64,000 nt of DNA from assembly GCA_016721435.1 (NCBI GenBank), contig JADKIC010000002.1, positions 202,905 to 266,904 on the forward strand. Reading direction: 5' to 3'. The notes below the pieces were generated by a model that saw only the letters and a program-made list of their open reading frames with translations, ran no database searches and had not been told where the DNA came from. Source of the stretch: Bacteroidota bacterium (GTDB lineage: Bacteria > Bacteroidota > Bacteroidia > AKYH767-A > OLB10). Of the stretch, positions 1-7,870 are shown piece by piece. Within the stretch, counting starts at the first letter, position 1. Each line of letters begins with the position of its first letter. The position numbers were made by a program, and so were the translations under genes.

Positions 1-90
1 GGTGATTACCCCTTTGTTTTTCAGTTGTTGGAACATGGTAATGAGTGGGTTATACTGTTACAATTGAAGAACGGCAAATATAGGAAATAA
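1..90 (+). CDS. C-terminal end of an unknown protein (partial)
   Basis: An open frame runs from the window edge through 29 codons to a TAA at 88-90. It encodes a short tail ending in Lys-Tyr-Arg-Lys. Too little is present to name a family. The tail could be the end of a secreted protein, but this is a guess. The next 160 bases hold no convincing gene. Confidence 0.25.
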   Translation, partial: GDYPFVFQLLEHGNEWVILLQLKNGKYRK

Positions 91-251
91 TTGAAAATTA
101 TTAACAATGGGATGTTGATTTGTGGGTAACGCTCATTTCAGGGGATCGTTCGCTTCGCTCACTGGGGAATCGTTCGCTGCGTCTTATCAAGTTCGCTCAA
201 GAACCTTTGATCAAAAAAGTTCTGAACCGTAGGGTGACTTTTCCAATTATA

Positions 252-269
252 GTTCGTATATTTGCGAAT
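252..269 (+). promoter_or_regulatory. ArsR-type operator overlapping a -7 promoter element (copy 1)
   Basis: GTTCGTATATTTGCGAAT lies 18 bases before the arsR-like start codon. TTCG and CGAA form an inverted repeat around TATATTTG, a perfect Bacteroidota TAnnTTTG -7 element. The identical 18-mer recurs at 623-640. Binding by the adjacent ArsR protein is inferred from position and symmetry: it would cover the promoter and shut off its own operon. Confidence 0.65.
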
Positions 270-286
270 AGATAAACGAATAAGGT

Positions 287-586
287 ATGCCGGGAACAAA
301 GGAAAAATTCACACAAAATCAGGAATTGATTGCCAGGTTTGCTAATGCATTGGGAAACCCTGTTCGGGTAACTATTTTACAATTATTATAAAAGCAAAGT
401 TGTTGTTATCACGGGGACATGGCAGAAGAACTTCCCATCGCGAAAAGCACTTTATCTCAACATTTAAAAGTTTTGTTAGATGCAGGATTAATCCAAGGGG
501 AAATTATTCCGCCTAAAACAAAATATTGTATTAATCGGGAGAATTGGAACTTAGCCAAGGGTTTAATGATGGGATTTTTTGACTAA
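287..586 (+). CDS. ArsR/SmtB-family repressor (in-frame stop in this sequence)
   Basis: The reading frame encodes a 99-residue winged-helix repressor. The N-terminal part ends in NPVRVTILQLL. The recognition helix region reads AEELPIAKSTLSQHL, and the end is GLMMGFFD. A TAA at 389-391 interrupts the frame at codon 35 where relatives have leucine (TTA), so one base change accounts for it. A Cys-Cys pair plus His (codons 39, 40, 42) sits where ArsR proteins bind trivalent arsenic or antimony. The identical 18-bp operators before this gene and before the thioredoxin gene fit autoregulation. The stop may be a sequence error. If it is real, a shorter product could start at the ATG of codon 45, inside the DNA-binding domain. 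Confidence 0.75.
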
Positions 587-622
587 ACAAAATGATATAC
601 ATTGTTCGTACTATACCGAATT

Positions 623-640
623 GTTCGTATATTTGCGAAT
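623..640 (+). promoter_or_regulatory. ArsR-type operator/promoter (copy 2)
   Basis: This is an exact second copy of GTTCGTATATTTGCGAAT, 21 bases before the thioredoxin-like start. A degenerate version (GTTCGTAC...ACCGAA) precedes it at 603-620. It suggests the thioredoxin-rhodanese-permease genes have their own ArsR-controlled promoter apart from the one in front of arsR. Confidence 0.6.
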
Positions 641-661
641 GGAATTATATAAGAAGACCAG

Positions 662-897
662 ATGAAACAAATAAAAGTATTAGGTCCCGGGTGTCCAAAG
701 TGTAAAACCACTTACAATAATGTTCTGAAGCCCTCAAACAATCCGGTATTGAGGCGCAGGTCACAAAAGTGGAAGACATAGAGGAAATGATGAAGTACAA
801 TGTACTATCCACACCGGTATTGATGATTGATGAGGTCATTAAGGTAAAAGGCAGAGTGGCGGATATTAATGAAATCAAACAATTATTAATTGCCTGA
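662..897 (+). CDS. small thioredoxin-like disulfide protein (frameshifted)
   Basis: The product resembles the small redox-active disulfide proteins of about 78 residues found in ars operons. It begins MKQIKVLGPGCPKC, so the redox CxxC is at residues 11-14, and the second part contains the thioredoxin cis-proline segment STPVLMID. The frame changes near 729-731: one missing G (CTGGAA read as CTGAA) restores a continuous VLEALKQSG helix. Coding then runs to TGA at 895-897, two bases before the rhodanese start, so the genes are co-transcribed. Its position matches the ArsE slot of ArsEFG-type clusters. The role in reducing arsenicals or supplying thiols is inferred. Confidence 0.75.
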
Positions 898-899
898 AA

Positions 900-1280
900 A
901 TGGAAAATCAGACTTTGGTAAAAGAGATTTGTCCAACCACAACCTTGGGTAGACTAAAGGAAGGAGCATTATTAGTGGATGTTCGTGAAAGGGACGAAGT
1001 GGCGGCCTTGGCTTACGATGTGCCAAACATTATTAATATCCCCTTAAGTGAATTTGAAGAACGTTATAATGAAGTTCCAAAAGACAAAGATGTAATAATG
1101 GTCTGCAAAGGAGGGGGTAGAAGTTTGAGAGCCGCAGGTTTTTTAATTAATCATGGTTACACGAACGTAATTAATATGCAGCACGGAATTACACGTTGGG
1201 TAGAAAAGGGATTTCCGACGAAAGGAGACGCCTCTTCTATTAAAGGAGGTAGTTCATGTTGTGATACTTCGGGTTGTTAA
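900..1280 (+). CDS. single-domain rhodanese
   Basis: A 126-residue rhodanese (sulfurtransferase) domain. The LVDVRERDEV segment marks the N-terminal half. The catalytic loop CKGGGRS carries the cysteine expected to bear a persulfide, and HGITRWVEKGFP is the usual C-terminal signature. There is no signal peptide, so it should be cytoplasmic. An unusual tail, GGSSCCDTSGC, adds three cysteines that could bind a thiophilic metal or metalloid. It lies two bases after the thioredoxin-like gene and nine before the permease. Thiosulfate or arsenical-thiol chemistry is plausible, but the substrate is not shown by sequence. Confidence 0.85.
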   Translation: MENQTLVKEICPTTTLGRLKEGALLVDVRERDEVAALAYDVPNIINIPLSEFEERYNEVPKDKDVIMVCKGGGRSLRAAGFLINHGYTNVINMQHGITRWVEKGFPTKGDASSIKGGSSCCDTSGC

Positions 1281-1289
1281 TAATGGTAT

Positions 1290-2267
1290 ATGTTTAACTG
1301 GTTACAACACTTCACAGACTGGCTGGTTTATTCAATGCTTGGACTAAAAGTTGGTTCAAAAGTGGGAGATGCAGTTAACTTTTTTGTTTTTGATACTATA
1401 AAAATTTTCATTTTATTGGGAGTGGTTACCGTCATCATGGGTATCATAAACTCCTATTTCCCAATTGAGAAAGTCCGGAGTTTTTTAACTAAACGCAAGT
1501 GGTATGGACTTGATTATTTTCTGGCATCGTTCTTTGGAACCATAACACCGTTCTGTTCCTGCTCCTCAGTGCCCTTATTTATTGGATTCGTAAAGGGTGG
1601 TATTCCTTTAGGCGTAACGTTGGCTTTTTTGATTTCTTCTCCTCTCGTTGATGCGATTTCGGTAGCCATGTTTCTCGGGATGTTTGGATGGAAGACAACT
1701 ATCATTTATGTAGTGAGTGGTATTGTATTGTCCATGATTGCAGGATTTATCCTCGGCAAAATGAAGTTAGAGCATTTGTTGACGGATTGGGTTCAGCAAT
1801 TGTTGAAGAATAAACAACTTTCGGACGATACACAGGAAGACGAGCAGTTGAGTTTATTGCAACGTATACCAATAATTTTTAAAGAAGCACTTGGAATTGT
1901 TAAAGGGGTGTCGCTCTATATATTAATTGGTATTGCTATCGGCGGATTAATGCATGGCTTTATTCCGACCGGATTTTTCGAAGCATACATAAGCAAAGAA
2001 AACCCTTTTGCGGTACCTATAGCGGTATTAGTGGGGATTCCGATGTACAGCAATGCAGCAGGTGTTTTACCCATTATGCAGGTGTTGGTTCAAAAGGGGA
2101 TTCCCATCGGAACTGCCATAGCCTTTATGATGGCAGTCGTAGGGTTGTCAGTTCCTGAAGGTTTATTGCTTAAAAAAGTAATGTCGGTGAAAATGCTGAT
2201 TATTTTTTTTGCCGTTGTGGCCATTTGTATAATTATTTCCGGCTACTTGTTTAACCTCATATTATAA
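1290..2267 (+). CDS. ArsP/YraQ-family (PF03773) permease
   Basis: A polytopic membrane protein of 325 residues with about eight to ten hydrophobic segments. The diagnostic family stretch is FCSCSSVPLFIGFVKGGIP followed by ISSPLVDAIS, and a second half-repeat holds GIPMYSNAAGVLP. The Cys-Ser-Cys is the expected arsenical-binding element of ArsP relatives, which export trivalent organoarsenicals from the cytoplasm. The central loop (about residues 165-195) is charged and probably cytoplasmic. The ArsR operators, thioredoxin and ArsF/ArsG neighbours support metalloid efflux. Some family members have other or unknown substrates, so specificity is inferred from context. Confidence 0.85.
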   Translation: MFNWLQHFTDWLVYSMLGLKVGSKVGDAVNFFVFDTIKIFILLGVVTVIMGIINSYFPIEKVRSFLTKRKWYGLDYFLASFFGTITPFCSCSSVPLFIGFVKGGIPLGVTLAFLISSPLVDAISVAMFLGMFGWKTTIIYVVSGIVLSMIAGFILGKMKLEHLLTDWVQQLLKNKQLSDDTQEDEQLSLLQRIPIIFKEALGIVKGVSLYILIGIAIGGLMHGFIPTGFFEAYISKENPFAVPIAVLVGIPMYSNAAGVLPIMQVLVQKGIPIGTAIAFMMAVVGLSVPEGLLLKKVMSVKMLIIFFAVVAICIIISGYLFNLIL

Positions 2268-2284
2268 AATAAATCATAGATAAA

Positions 2285-3211
2285 ATGAAATTACTCATCT
2301 TCACACTCACCGCTATTGCAGGCATCTTTATCGTGTCTTGTAATTCAACTTCTTCACAAGCTCATTTTAAAAGCGAGAAGGAAAGTGTTACCGTTTCCGA
2401 AGCGTCCGCTATGCTGACAGAAAACACCTTGCTAATAGATGTTCGCGAACCGGAGGAAATAGCGGAACAGTCTTTTGATGTAAAAAATTGTATCCATATA
2501 CCACTAGGTACACTTGAAAGTAAAATCAAGAGTATTCCACAGGACAAACAGGTAATTGTAGCTTGTAGGAGTGGAAAAAGAAGTCAGGAGGCCTTTGACC
2601 TGTTGAAAACAAATGGTTTTACAAATATTGCAAATCTGGAAGGAGGAATGAATGCCTGGAGCGAAGCCGGATTACCCACCGCAACAGGTGAAAGAGTTTC
2701 AAAAGCCTGTTGCGCTGATCCTAATTCAAAAGATTGCAATCCGGATGGTACCTGCAAAACTAAATCAGAAGAAAAACCCTGTTGCAGCGAAGAAGATAAA
2801 TCTGATTGCGCTCCTGTTAATAGCACTAAAGCTGCAATAGACAAGAGTAATAATCACCTGGAAATATATGCCTTTCATGGAACAAGACAATGTGAAACCT
2901 GTAAACACATGAAGGCATTCACAAGGCAAACATTAAACACTTACTTTTCTGCACAATTGAAAAGTGGGAGCATTGTGTTTTCCATAATTGATGTGGATGA
3001 TGAAGCCAATGAAAAGCTGGCAGAGAAATTTCAGGCTACCGGAACAGCGTTGATGATTAATAATGTGGTCAACGGGAAAGATAATATCATGGACTGGAGT
3101 GATTTTGCCTTCGAAAAAGCAAATGATGAAAGTAAATACATTCCTGAATTGAAAGCAATGATAAATGAAGCCTTGAAAAAGCAAAATGGAAACCTTACAT
3201 CAGTTAATTGA
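2285..3211 (+). CDS. lipoprotein fusing a rhodanese to an ArsF-like domain
   Basis: 308 residues. A lipoprotein signal ends at Cys19 (IFIVSC). Residues about 35-130 form a rhodanese domain with active loop VACRSGKRS. Residues about 139-180 form a cysteine-rich linker (KACCAD, CCSEED and further single Cys). Residues about 190-300 are a thioredoxin-like domain with CETCKHMK and a late TGTALMI cis-loop. The last domain matches what is annotated as nitrophenyl compound nitroreductase subunit ArsF, and ArsG follows, overlapping by 26 bases. ArsEFG systems reduce nitro-aromatic arsenicals and export the products. The rhodanese fusion and Cys-rich bridge on an envelope-anchored protein are unusual. 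ArsF identity is from memory of the family and should be searched. Confidence 0.7.
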   Translation: MKLLIFTLTAIAGIFIVSCNSTSSQAHFKSEKESVTVSEASAMLTENTLLIDVREPEEIAEQSFDVKNCIHIPLGTLESKIKSIPQDKQVIVACRSGKRSQEAFDLLKTNGFTNIANLEGGMNAWSEAGLPTATGERVSKACCADPNSKDCNPDGTCKTKSEEKPCCSEEDKSDCAPVNSTKAAIDKSNNHLEIYAFHGTRQCETCKHMKAFTRQTLNTYFSAQLKSGSIVFSIIDVDDEANEKLAEKFQATGTALMINNVVNGKDNIMDWSDFAFEKANDESKYIPELKAMINEALKKQNGNLTSVN

Positions 3212-3896
3212 TAGTACAAACATTCCAATTCTTTCCGCGTTATTATTAGGCATTTTAACGGCGATCAGTCCCTGCCCGTTAGCGACGAACATCACAGCCA
3301 CTGCTTATATAGCCAAAACACTTTCCGGGAGAAAGAAAGTGCTTTTAAGCGGATTGCTTTATACGACAGGGTTGGCGTTGTCTTATACCACCATCGCATT
3401 AATTATAATTTTAGGAGCAAGTAAATTTCATGTAGCTAAGTTCTTTCAGTCCAATGGTGAAAAATTTGTAGGACCAGTTATGGTGATAATAGGTTTGATA
3501 ATGCTCAATATTATCAAATTGAATTTCATGGGCAAAGCAAATTATACGGAGAGGCTGCAGGATAAATTTAAAGATAAAGGACTGCTTGGCTCATTCTTGC
3601 TGGGCGCTCTTTTTGCCATGGCTTTTTGTCCCTATAGTGGAGCCATGTATTTCGGGATCTTAATTCCCATGAGTATTAAAAGCAGTATCGGTTTTTCTTT
3701 ACCCTTTTTTATGCTTTGGGAGCAGGTTCACTGGTTTTATTTTTCACAGTCCTGATTGCATTCAGTATGCAAAAAAGTAGGTAAATACTTTAATGCGGTT
3801 CAAAGGATCGAGAAAGTGATGCGGGTTGTAGCAGGACTTTTATTTGTACTTACCGGTTTATATTACATTTTAATTTATTTAAAACTTATGGAATAA
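3186..3896 (+). CDS. arsG: ArsG-like aromatic arsenical exporter (two frameshifts)
   Basis: A DsbD/CcdA-type membrane protein of about 235 residues when repaired. It contains LTAISPCPLATNI near the start and LFAMAFCPYSGAMYFG in the second half, the paired Cys-Pro motifs expected for this fold. The frame breaks in T6 at about 3705-3710 (seven T restore PFFYALGAGS) and again in A6 at 3771-3776 (five A restore MQKVGKYF). The C-terminus then ends LYYILIYLKLME at the TAA 3894-3896. Both lesions are in homopolymers, so they are probably sequence errors. It overlaps the ArsF fusion gene by 26 bases and the DinB gene by one base (TAATG). Its role as inner-membrane exporter of reduced aromatic arsenicals comes from the ArsG family. 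Confidence 0.7.
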
Positions 3897-4343
3897 TGAC
3901 AACTACAGAAGCCTACTTGCAAACCTGGACAGAAGCCAGAACTCGATTTACAAATCTTCTTAAAGATTTAATAGAGGAAGATTTGATAAAGAAATTAGAA
4001 AACACAAAGAATAGTGCAGGATTTCTCATTCGACACATTGGAGATGTGGAGTTGCTTTTTGCAAAAAATGTTTTTGGCGGCGCAGCTATTAAAGTGCAGG
4101 CAAAAACAGTAATTGCTCAACACGACACCGGCGAATGGACAAACCTGCAAGAATTATGGAATATCAGCAATATGCTTTGATCATCTCAAAGCAATAATTG
4201 AAAAACAAAATGTAGATGATTGGCAGCAGTCAATAACAACGAAGGAATTTGGTACAAAGACGAAAGCAGAAGCCATCGGAAGAATTATTTCCCATACTGC
4301 TTATCATGCCGGGCAATTGTCGCTGACCATTAAATACGGTTAA
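3896..4343 (+). CDS. DinB-family four-helix protein (two frameshifts)
   Basis: About 149 residues after correction, in the DinB/YfiT-like metal-binding helical bundle superfamily. Likely metal ligands are the His in FLIRHIGD and the His pair in SHTAYHAGQ near the end. Between 4154 and 4175 two single bases (a G, then a T in the run before GATCAT) must be added to join TNLQELW to FDHLKAI. The start overlaps the arsG stop, so it belongs to the arsenic operon. Many members are thiol-dependent transferases (bacillithiol or mycothiol S-transferases), which would fit a thiol-conjugation step. That function is inference only. Confidence 0.7.
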
Positions 4344-4394
4344 ATAAATAACTCCAAATATTTTTTCTTGCAGAGCTAAATATAACGCCGAAAA

Positions 4395-5387
4395 TTACAC
4401 TTCCGCGGAAGCGTACCGTTCCCTTATAAATTCTAATGTTTGAAGAATTTCATCGTAACTATTGCTGGTCACCAGTTTCATGCGATGCTCTTTAAAATGA
4501 TCAAGGCCTTTGAAATAGTTGGTATAGTGACGGCGCATTTCTACAATGCCCACATAATCGCCTTTCCAGCGAATGGAAAAATCCAAATGGGAGCGACAGG
4601 TATCTACTCTTTGTGATATGGTAGGCGGGGAAAGATGAGTTCCCTCATCCATAAAATGTTTGATCTCATTAAAGATCCAGGGATAGCCGATACTTGCTCT
4701 GCCGATCATGACACCATCCACCCCATATCGGTTTTTCATCTCCATAGCTTTCTCCGGCGTATCTACGTCACCGTTACCAAATATGGGAATAGTAATGCGG
4801 GGGTTCTCCTTGATTTTTCCGATGAGTGTCCAATCGGCAGGTCCTTTATAGAGTTGCGCCCGTGTACGGCCATGAATGGTCAGTGCCGCAATGCCAATGT
4901 CCTGCAATCGTTCCGCAACATCTTCAATGTTCTTCGTACTCTCATCCCAACCCAATCGCGTTTTTACCGTCACAGGGCGGGTGGCAATTTTGACGATTTC
5001 TGAAGTCATCTCCACCATCTTCGGAATATCCTGCAGCAATGCCGCTCCTGCTCCTCTGCAAGCCACTGCTTTCACCGGACAACCATAATTGATATCAATT
5101 AAATCGGGTTCTGCCTCATCCGCAATTCTCCCCGCCTCACGCATCGAGTCCACATCGGAACCAAACAGTTGTATGCCAATCGGACGTTCGTACTCAAAAA
5201 TGTCGAGCTTCATCTTACTCTTCCTCGCCATCCGAATCAATCCCTCACTCGAAATAAACTCCGTATACATCAAATCAGCACCGTGCTGCTTGCACACATA
5301 CCGAAACGGCGGATCACTTACATCTTCCATAGGAGCCAGAAGTAAGGGAAAGTCAGGGAGCGATATGTTACCGATTTTGAGAGTCAA
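4395..5387 (-). CDS. dusB: tRNA-dihydrouridine synthase
   Basis: 330 residues, full length for DusB, the FMN- and NADPH-dependent enzyme that reduces uridines in the tRNA D-loop. The protein shows LLLAPMEDVSDPPFR at the N-terminus, NYGCPVKAV with the catalytic Cys103, RGAGAALL, TIHGRTRAQ, and the FMN phosphate-binding region GNGDVDTPEKA. The start codon is TTG (5385-5387). No in-frame ATG occurs before residue 20, and homologous N-termini begin at this place. That TTG sits at the edge of the heptameric repeat tract, which makes up the whole upstream leader. It converges with the arsenic operon. Confidence 0.93.
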   Translation of the reverse strand: MTLKIGNISLPDFPLLLAPMEDVSDPPFRYVCKQHGADLMYTEFISSEGLIRMARKSKMKLDIFEYERPIGIQLFGSDVDSMREAGRIADEAEPDLIDINYGCPVKAVACRGAGAALLQDIPKMVEMTSEIVKIATRPVTVKTRLGWDESTKNIEDVAERLQDIGIAALTIHGRTRAQLYKGPADWTLIGKIKENPRITIPIFGNGDVDTPEKAMEMKNRYGVDGVMIGRASIGYPWIFNEIKHFMDEGTHLSPPTISQRVDTCRSHLDFSIRWKGDYVGIVEMRRHYTNYFKGLDHFKEHRMKLVTSNSYDEILQTLEFIRERYASAEV

Positions 5388-5593
5388 GGTTTGAGGTTTA
5401 AGGTTTAAAGTTCAGGTTCAAGGTTTAAGGTTTAAAGTTCAAGGTTTAAGGTTTAAGGTTTAAAGTTCAAGGTTTAAAGTTCAAGGTTTAAGGTTTAAAG
5501 TTCAAGGTTTAAAGTTCAAGGTTTAAAGTTTAAGGTTTAAGGTTTAAGGTTTAGTAAGGTTTAAGTTTAAGCAGGTTTAAAGTTCAAGGTTTA
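5388..5593. repeat. heptameric AAGGTTT / AAAGTTC tandem tract
   Basis: About 200 bases of degenerate seven-base units, mainly AAGGTTT with AAAGTTC variants, occupy the space upstream of dusB. The period is regular at first, then drifts near 5555-5580. It reads as a minisatellite. No open frame or RNA fold is evident. Confidence 0.85.
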
Positions 5594-5670
5594 TTATTCA
5601 TTTCAGCTTCAATGTACGAGGAAATGAGCTAAAAGTGATCAGTGTGCAATTAGCAATCATTTTAGCAAGA

Positions 5671-5722
5671 AGCCAGCAGCGAGCAGCGAGCAGCCAAAAG
5701 CCGGTAGCCGGTAGCCGGTAGC
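5671..5722. repeat. short GCAGCGA and AGCCGGT tandem repeats
   Basis: Two back-to-back micro-arrays: AGCAGCG-type units, then three copies of the heptamer AGCCGGT. Like the larger tract 80 bases upstream, the unit is seven bases. No coding potential was seen. Confidence 0.7.
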
Positions 5723-5777
5723 AAGGACAAAGTTAAGTCTTATCCAACAAGGTTCTATCATTCGACAAGCGATCACT

Positions 5778-5785
5778 TATATTTG
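5778..5785 (+). promoter_or_regulatory. -7 element for the CPBP protease gene
   Basis: TATATTTG matches TAnnTTTG and lies 16 bases before the ATG at 5802, giving a very short leader. No clear -33 TTG was seen. Confidence 0.5.
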
Positions 5786-5801
5786 CACGAAATAAAAACC
5801 G

Positions 5802-6743
5802 ATGCAAATCCGTGCTTGTCTGGCAGATCGCCCTCCTTACAATAAATTTTTAATCATTGTTGGATTAACATTGGTGGGTGCTGTTCTTTTTACAGCCATT
5901 GGTGCTACCCTGAGTCAATTGGTATTTGGGGTAGATATGACCGGCGATCCTTCTTTAATTGATCAATATGCTGATCCTCAGGTAGCTAATGCTTTTCGGA
6001 TGTTTCAAGGTCTGGCGGCAATAGGAACATTTATTCTGCCGGCCTGGGTAGCTGCCTATCTTTTCAGTAGAGATGAAAAGTCGTATTTGGGATTAAATTC
6101 AATACCGGAGAATTCCTCTTTTGTGATGGTTTTTCTCCTTTTAATTGCTGCCGTTCCCTTTATTAACTGGATGATGCAGGTGAATAGTGAATTGCATCTC
6201 CCTGCCTCCTTGAAGAGTTTGGAAGACTGGATGATTGCTTCAGAGGAACAAGCCGGCAAGATTACAAAACTCCTATTGGGCAGTACTGCTGTCAGTGATC
6301 TGTTAATCAATCTATTGGTAATTGCTATTATCCCTGCCATAGGGGAGGAGCTCCTGTTTCGCGGAGTAATTCAAAAGCAATTTATTGCGCTGACCGAAAG
6401 TAAAGGTGCCGCCGTTGTTCTCACTTCTCTGTTGTTCTCCGCGCTGCATATGCAATTTTTTGGATTCCTTCCCCGATTTGCATTAGGTGTCTTATTGGGT
6501 TTCCTCTACGTGTGGAGTGGATCGCTTTGGTTGCCCATAATGGCTCATTTTTTTAATAATGCTACTGCTGTCATCCTGGTATGGCTTGCTGCCCGACAGG
6601 GAATTCCTTTTAATCCTGATACTTTAGGAACAGAGCCCGGACAGGATTTGCTACTTGGGGGCAGTGTGCTCCTCACCTGGATCGGGGTGTGGATGCTTCA
6701 ACGAAAGTTGGCGAAAACAAAGCCGGAAGGATTTAACTATTGA
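5802..6743 (+). CDS. CPBP-family intramembrane glutamic endopeptidase
   Basis: 313 residues with about eight membrane segments. The ABI/CAAX-protease motifs are all present: AIGEELLFRGV (the EExxxR motif, near residues 180-187), then SALHMQFFGFLPRF with a conserved His, then MAHFFNN with the third-motif His/Asn. Members cleave or process membrane proteins, prenylated in eukaryotes and variable in bacteria. The target here is unknown. The gene stands alone after the repeat tracts and has its own TAnnTTTG element. The ATG start gives a short polar N-terminus before the first helix. Confidence 0.88.
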   Translation: MQIRACLADRPPYNKFLIIVGLTLVGAVLFTAIGATLSQLVFGVDMTGDPSLIDQYADPQVANAFRMFQGLAAIGTFILPAWVAAYLFSRDEKSYLGLNSIPENSSFVMVFLLLIAAVPFINWMMQVNSELHLPASLKSLEDWMIASEEQAGKITKLLLGSTAVSDLLINLLVIAIIPAIGEELLFRGVIQKQFIALTESKGAAVVLTSLLFSALHMQFFGFLPRFALGVLLGFLYVWSGSLWLPIMAHFFNNATAVILVWLAARQGIPFNPDTLGTEPGQDLLLGGSVLLTWIGVWMLQRKLAKTKPEGFNY

Positions 6744-6941
6744 AATATAGCGTCTGAATGAATAAACCAGTCAGTGAATTAATGTTCATTCCTAACGAAT
6801 ATAACTGACCAACATATTCTGACTTTGCTACTGCTATTATTCGTTGTTAAATAGTATAATTTAAATAGCTATACGAAAATCTTTTTTAATATCAAATAGC
6901 AATCAGAAAAAATGTATATTAAAAAATCCTTCTATATTCCG

Positions 6942-6949
6942 TATCTTTG
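6942..6949 (+). promoter_or_regulatory. -7 element for the glycogen synthase-like gene
   Basis: TATCTTTG matches TAnnTTTG and lies 18 bases before the GTG start and 30 before the alternative ATG at 6980. Confidence 0.5.
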
Positions 6950-6967
6950 CAGGAAATTCTCTAAATC

Positions 6968-7807
6968 GTGAAGAAAGCTATGAGAAAAGCCCGTATTTTA
7001 TTTATATCAAGTGAAATTCATCCTTATCTTGAATTAACAGAACAAAGTAAAATTGCCAGATACCTCCCACAGGGGATACAGGAAAGAGGAAAAGAGATTA
7101 GAACGTTCATGCCTCGTTTTGGAAATATCAATGAGCGACGCAATCAGTTACATGAGGTGATCAGACTTTCCGGAATGAACCTGATCATTGATGATAGTGA
7201 TCATCCATTGATAATAAAAGTTGCCTCTATCCAGGCGGCGCGCATGCAGGTGTATTTTATCGATAACGAAGAATATTTCCAACGTAAAACTACCATTCGT
7301 GATACAGATGGCAGTTTCTATCCGGATAACGACGACCGTTCTATTTTCTTTGGTCGTGGAGTATTGGAAACCGTGAAAAAGCTGGGATGGTCTCCTGACA
7401 TCATTCATTGCCATGGCTGGATGACGGCTTTAGTTCCGTTATTGATTAAAACCAGCTATAAAGAGGATCCGATGTTCCACAATAGTAAAGTTGTTTATTC
7501 TTTGTACAATGATTCTTTCGAAGAGCCGTTTAATGCCAACTTCGGGAAGAAAATCCTGATGGATGGATTGACCGCAGCAGATGTAAAGGAACTAAATGAT
7601 CCCAATTATGTCAGCTTAACCAGGTTGGCTATGAATTGGTCGGATGCCGTCGTAAAAAGCGCTCCTACCATTCATGAAAAAGTTGAGGTCGACTTCAGGA
7701 ACTTAAGCAAACCCACTCTTGATTATAAATCACCGGAAGAATACGTTGAAGCTTACGATAACTTCTATGATGAAGCCGTATTGGAAGCGTCAATTCTTGC
7801 AGAATAA
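6968..7807 (+). CDS. short glycogen/starch synthase-like protein (GT5 N-terminal domain)
   Basis: 279 residues covering only the N-terminal Rossmann half of GT5 glycogen synthases. The start ILFISSEIHPY resembles the family's ADP-glucose-binding entry. PDIIHCHGWMTALVP is the conserved D-I-I-H-x-H-D/G-W segment. The C-terminal GT-B domain with its KxGGL-like donor loop is absent. Such short forms are common in Bacteroidota, so this is probably natural rather than truncated. The start is GTG at 6968 or ATG at 6980, four codons later. The -7 element makes either possible. Whether it catalyses glucan synthesis is doubtful without the second domain. Confidence 0.75.
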   Translation: MKKAMRKARILFISSEIHPYLELTEQSKIARYLPQGIQERGKEIRTFMPRFGNINERRNQLHEVIRLSGMNLIIDDSDHPLIIKVASIQAARMQVYFIDNEEYFQRKTTIRDTDGSFYPDNDDRSIFFGRGVLETVKKLGWSPDIIHCHGWMTALVPLLIKTSYKEDPMFHNSKVVYSLYNDSFEEPFNANFGKKILMDGLTAADVKELNDPNYVSLTRLAMNWSDAVVKSAPTIHEKVEVDFRNLSKPTLDYKSPEEYVEAYDNFYDEAVLEASILAE

Positions 7808-7870
7808 AGGCGTTAAAAGTTCTTTTTCATGCTATATGCAGGGTAATATTTTTCCTTTACCTTCGTCCCC

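Noticed and set aside
5388..5593. Telomere-like or origin repeat
   Set aside because: The TTTAAGG period recalls telomere repeats, but the tract is internal, degenerate and next to an ordinary housekeeping gene. There are no DnaA boxes or skew evidence.
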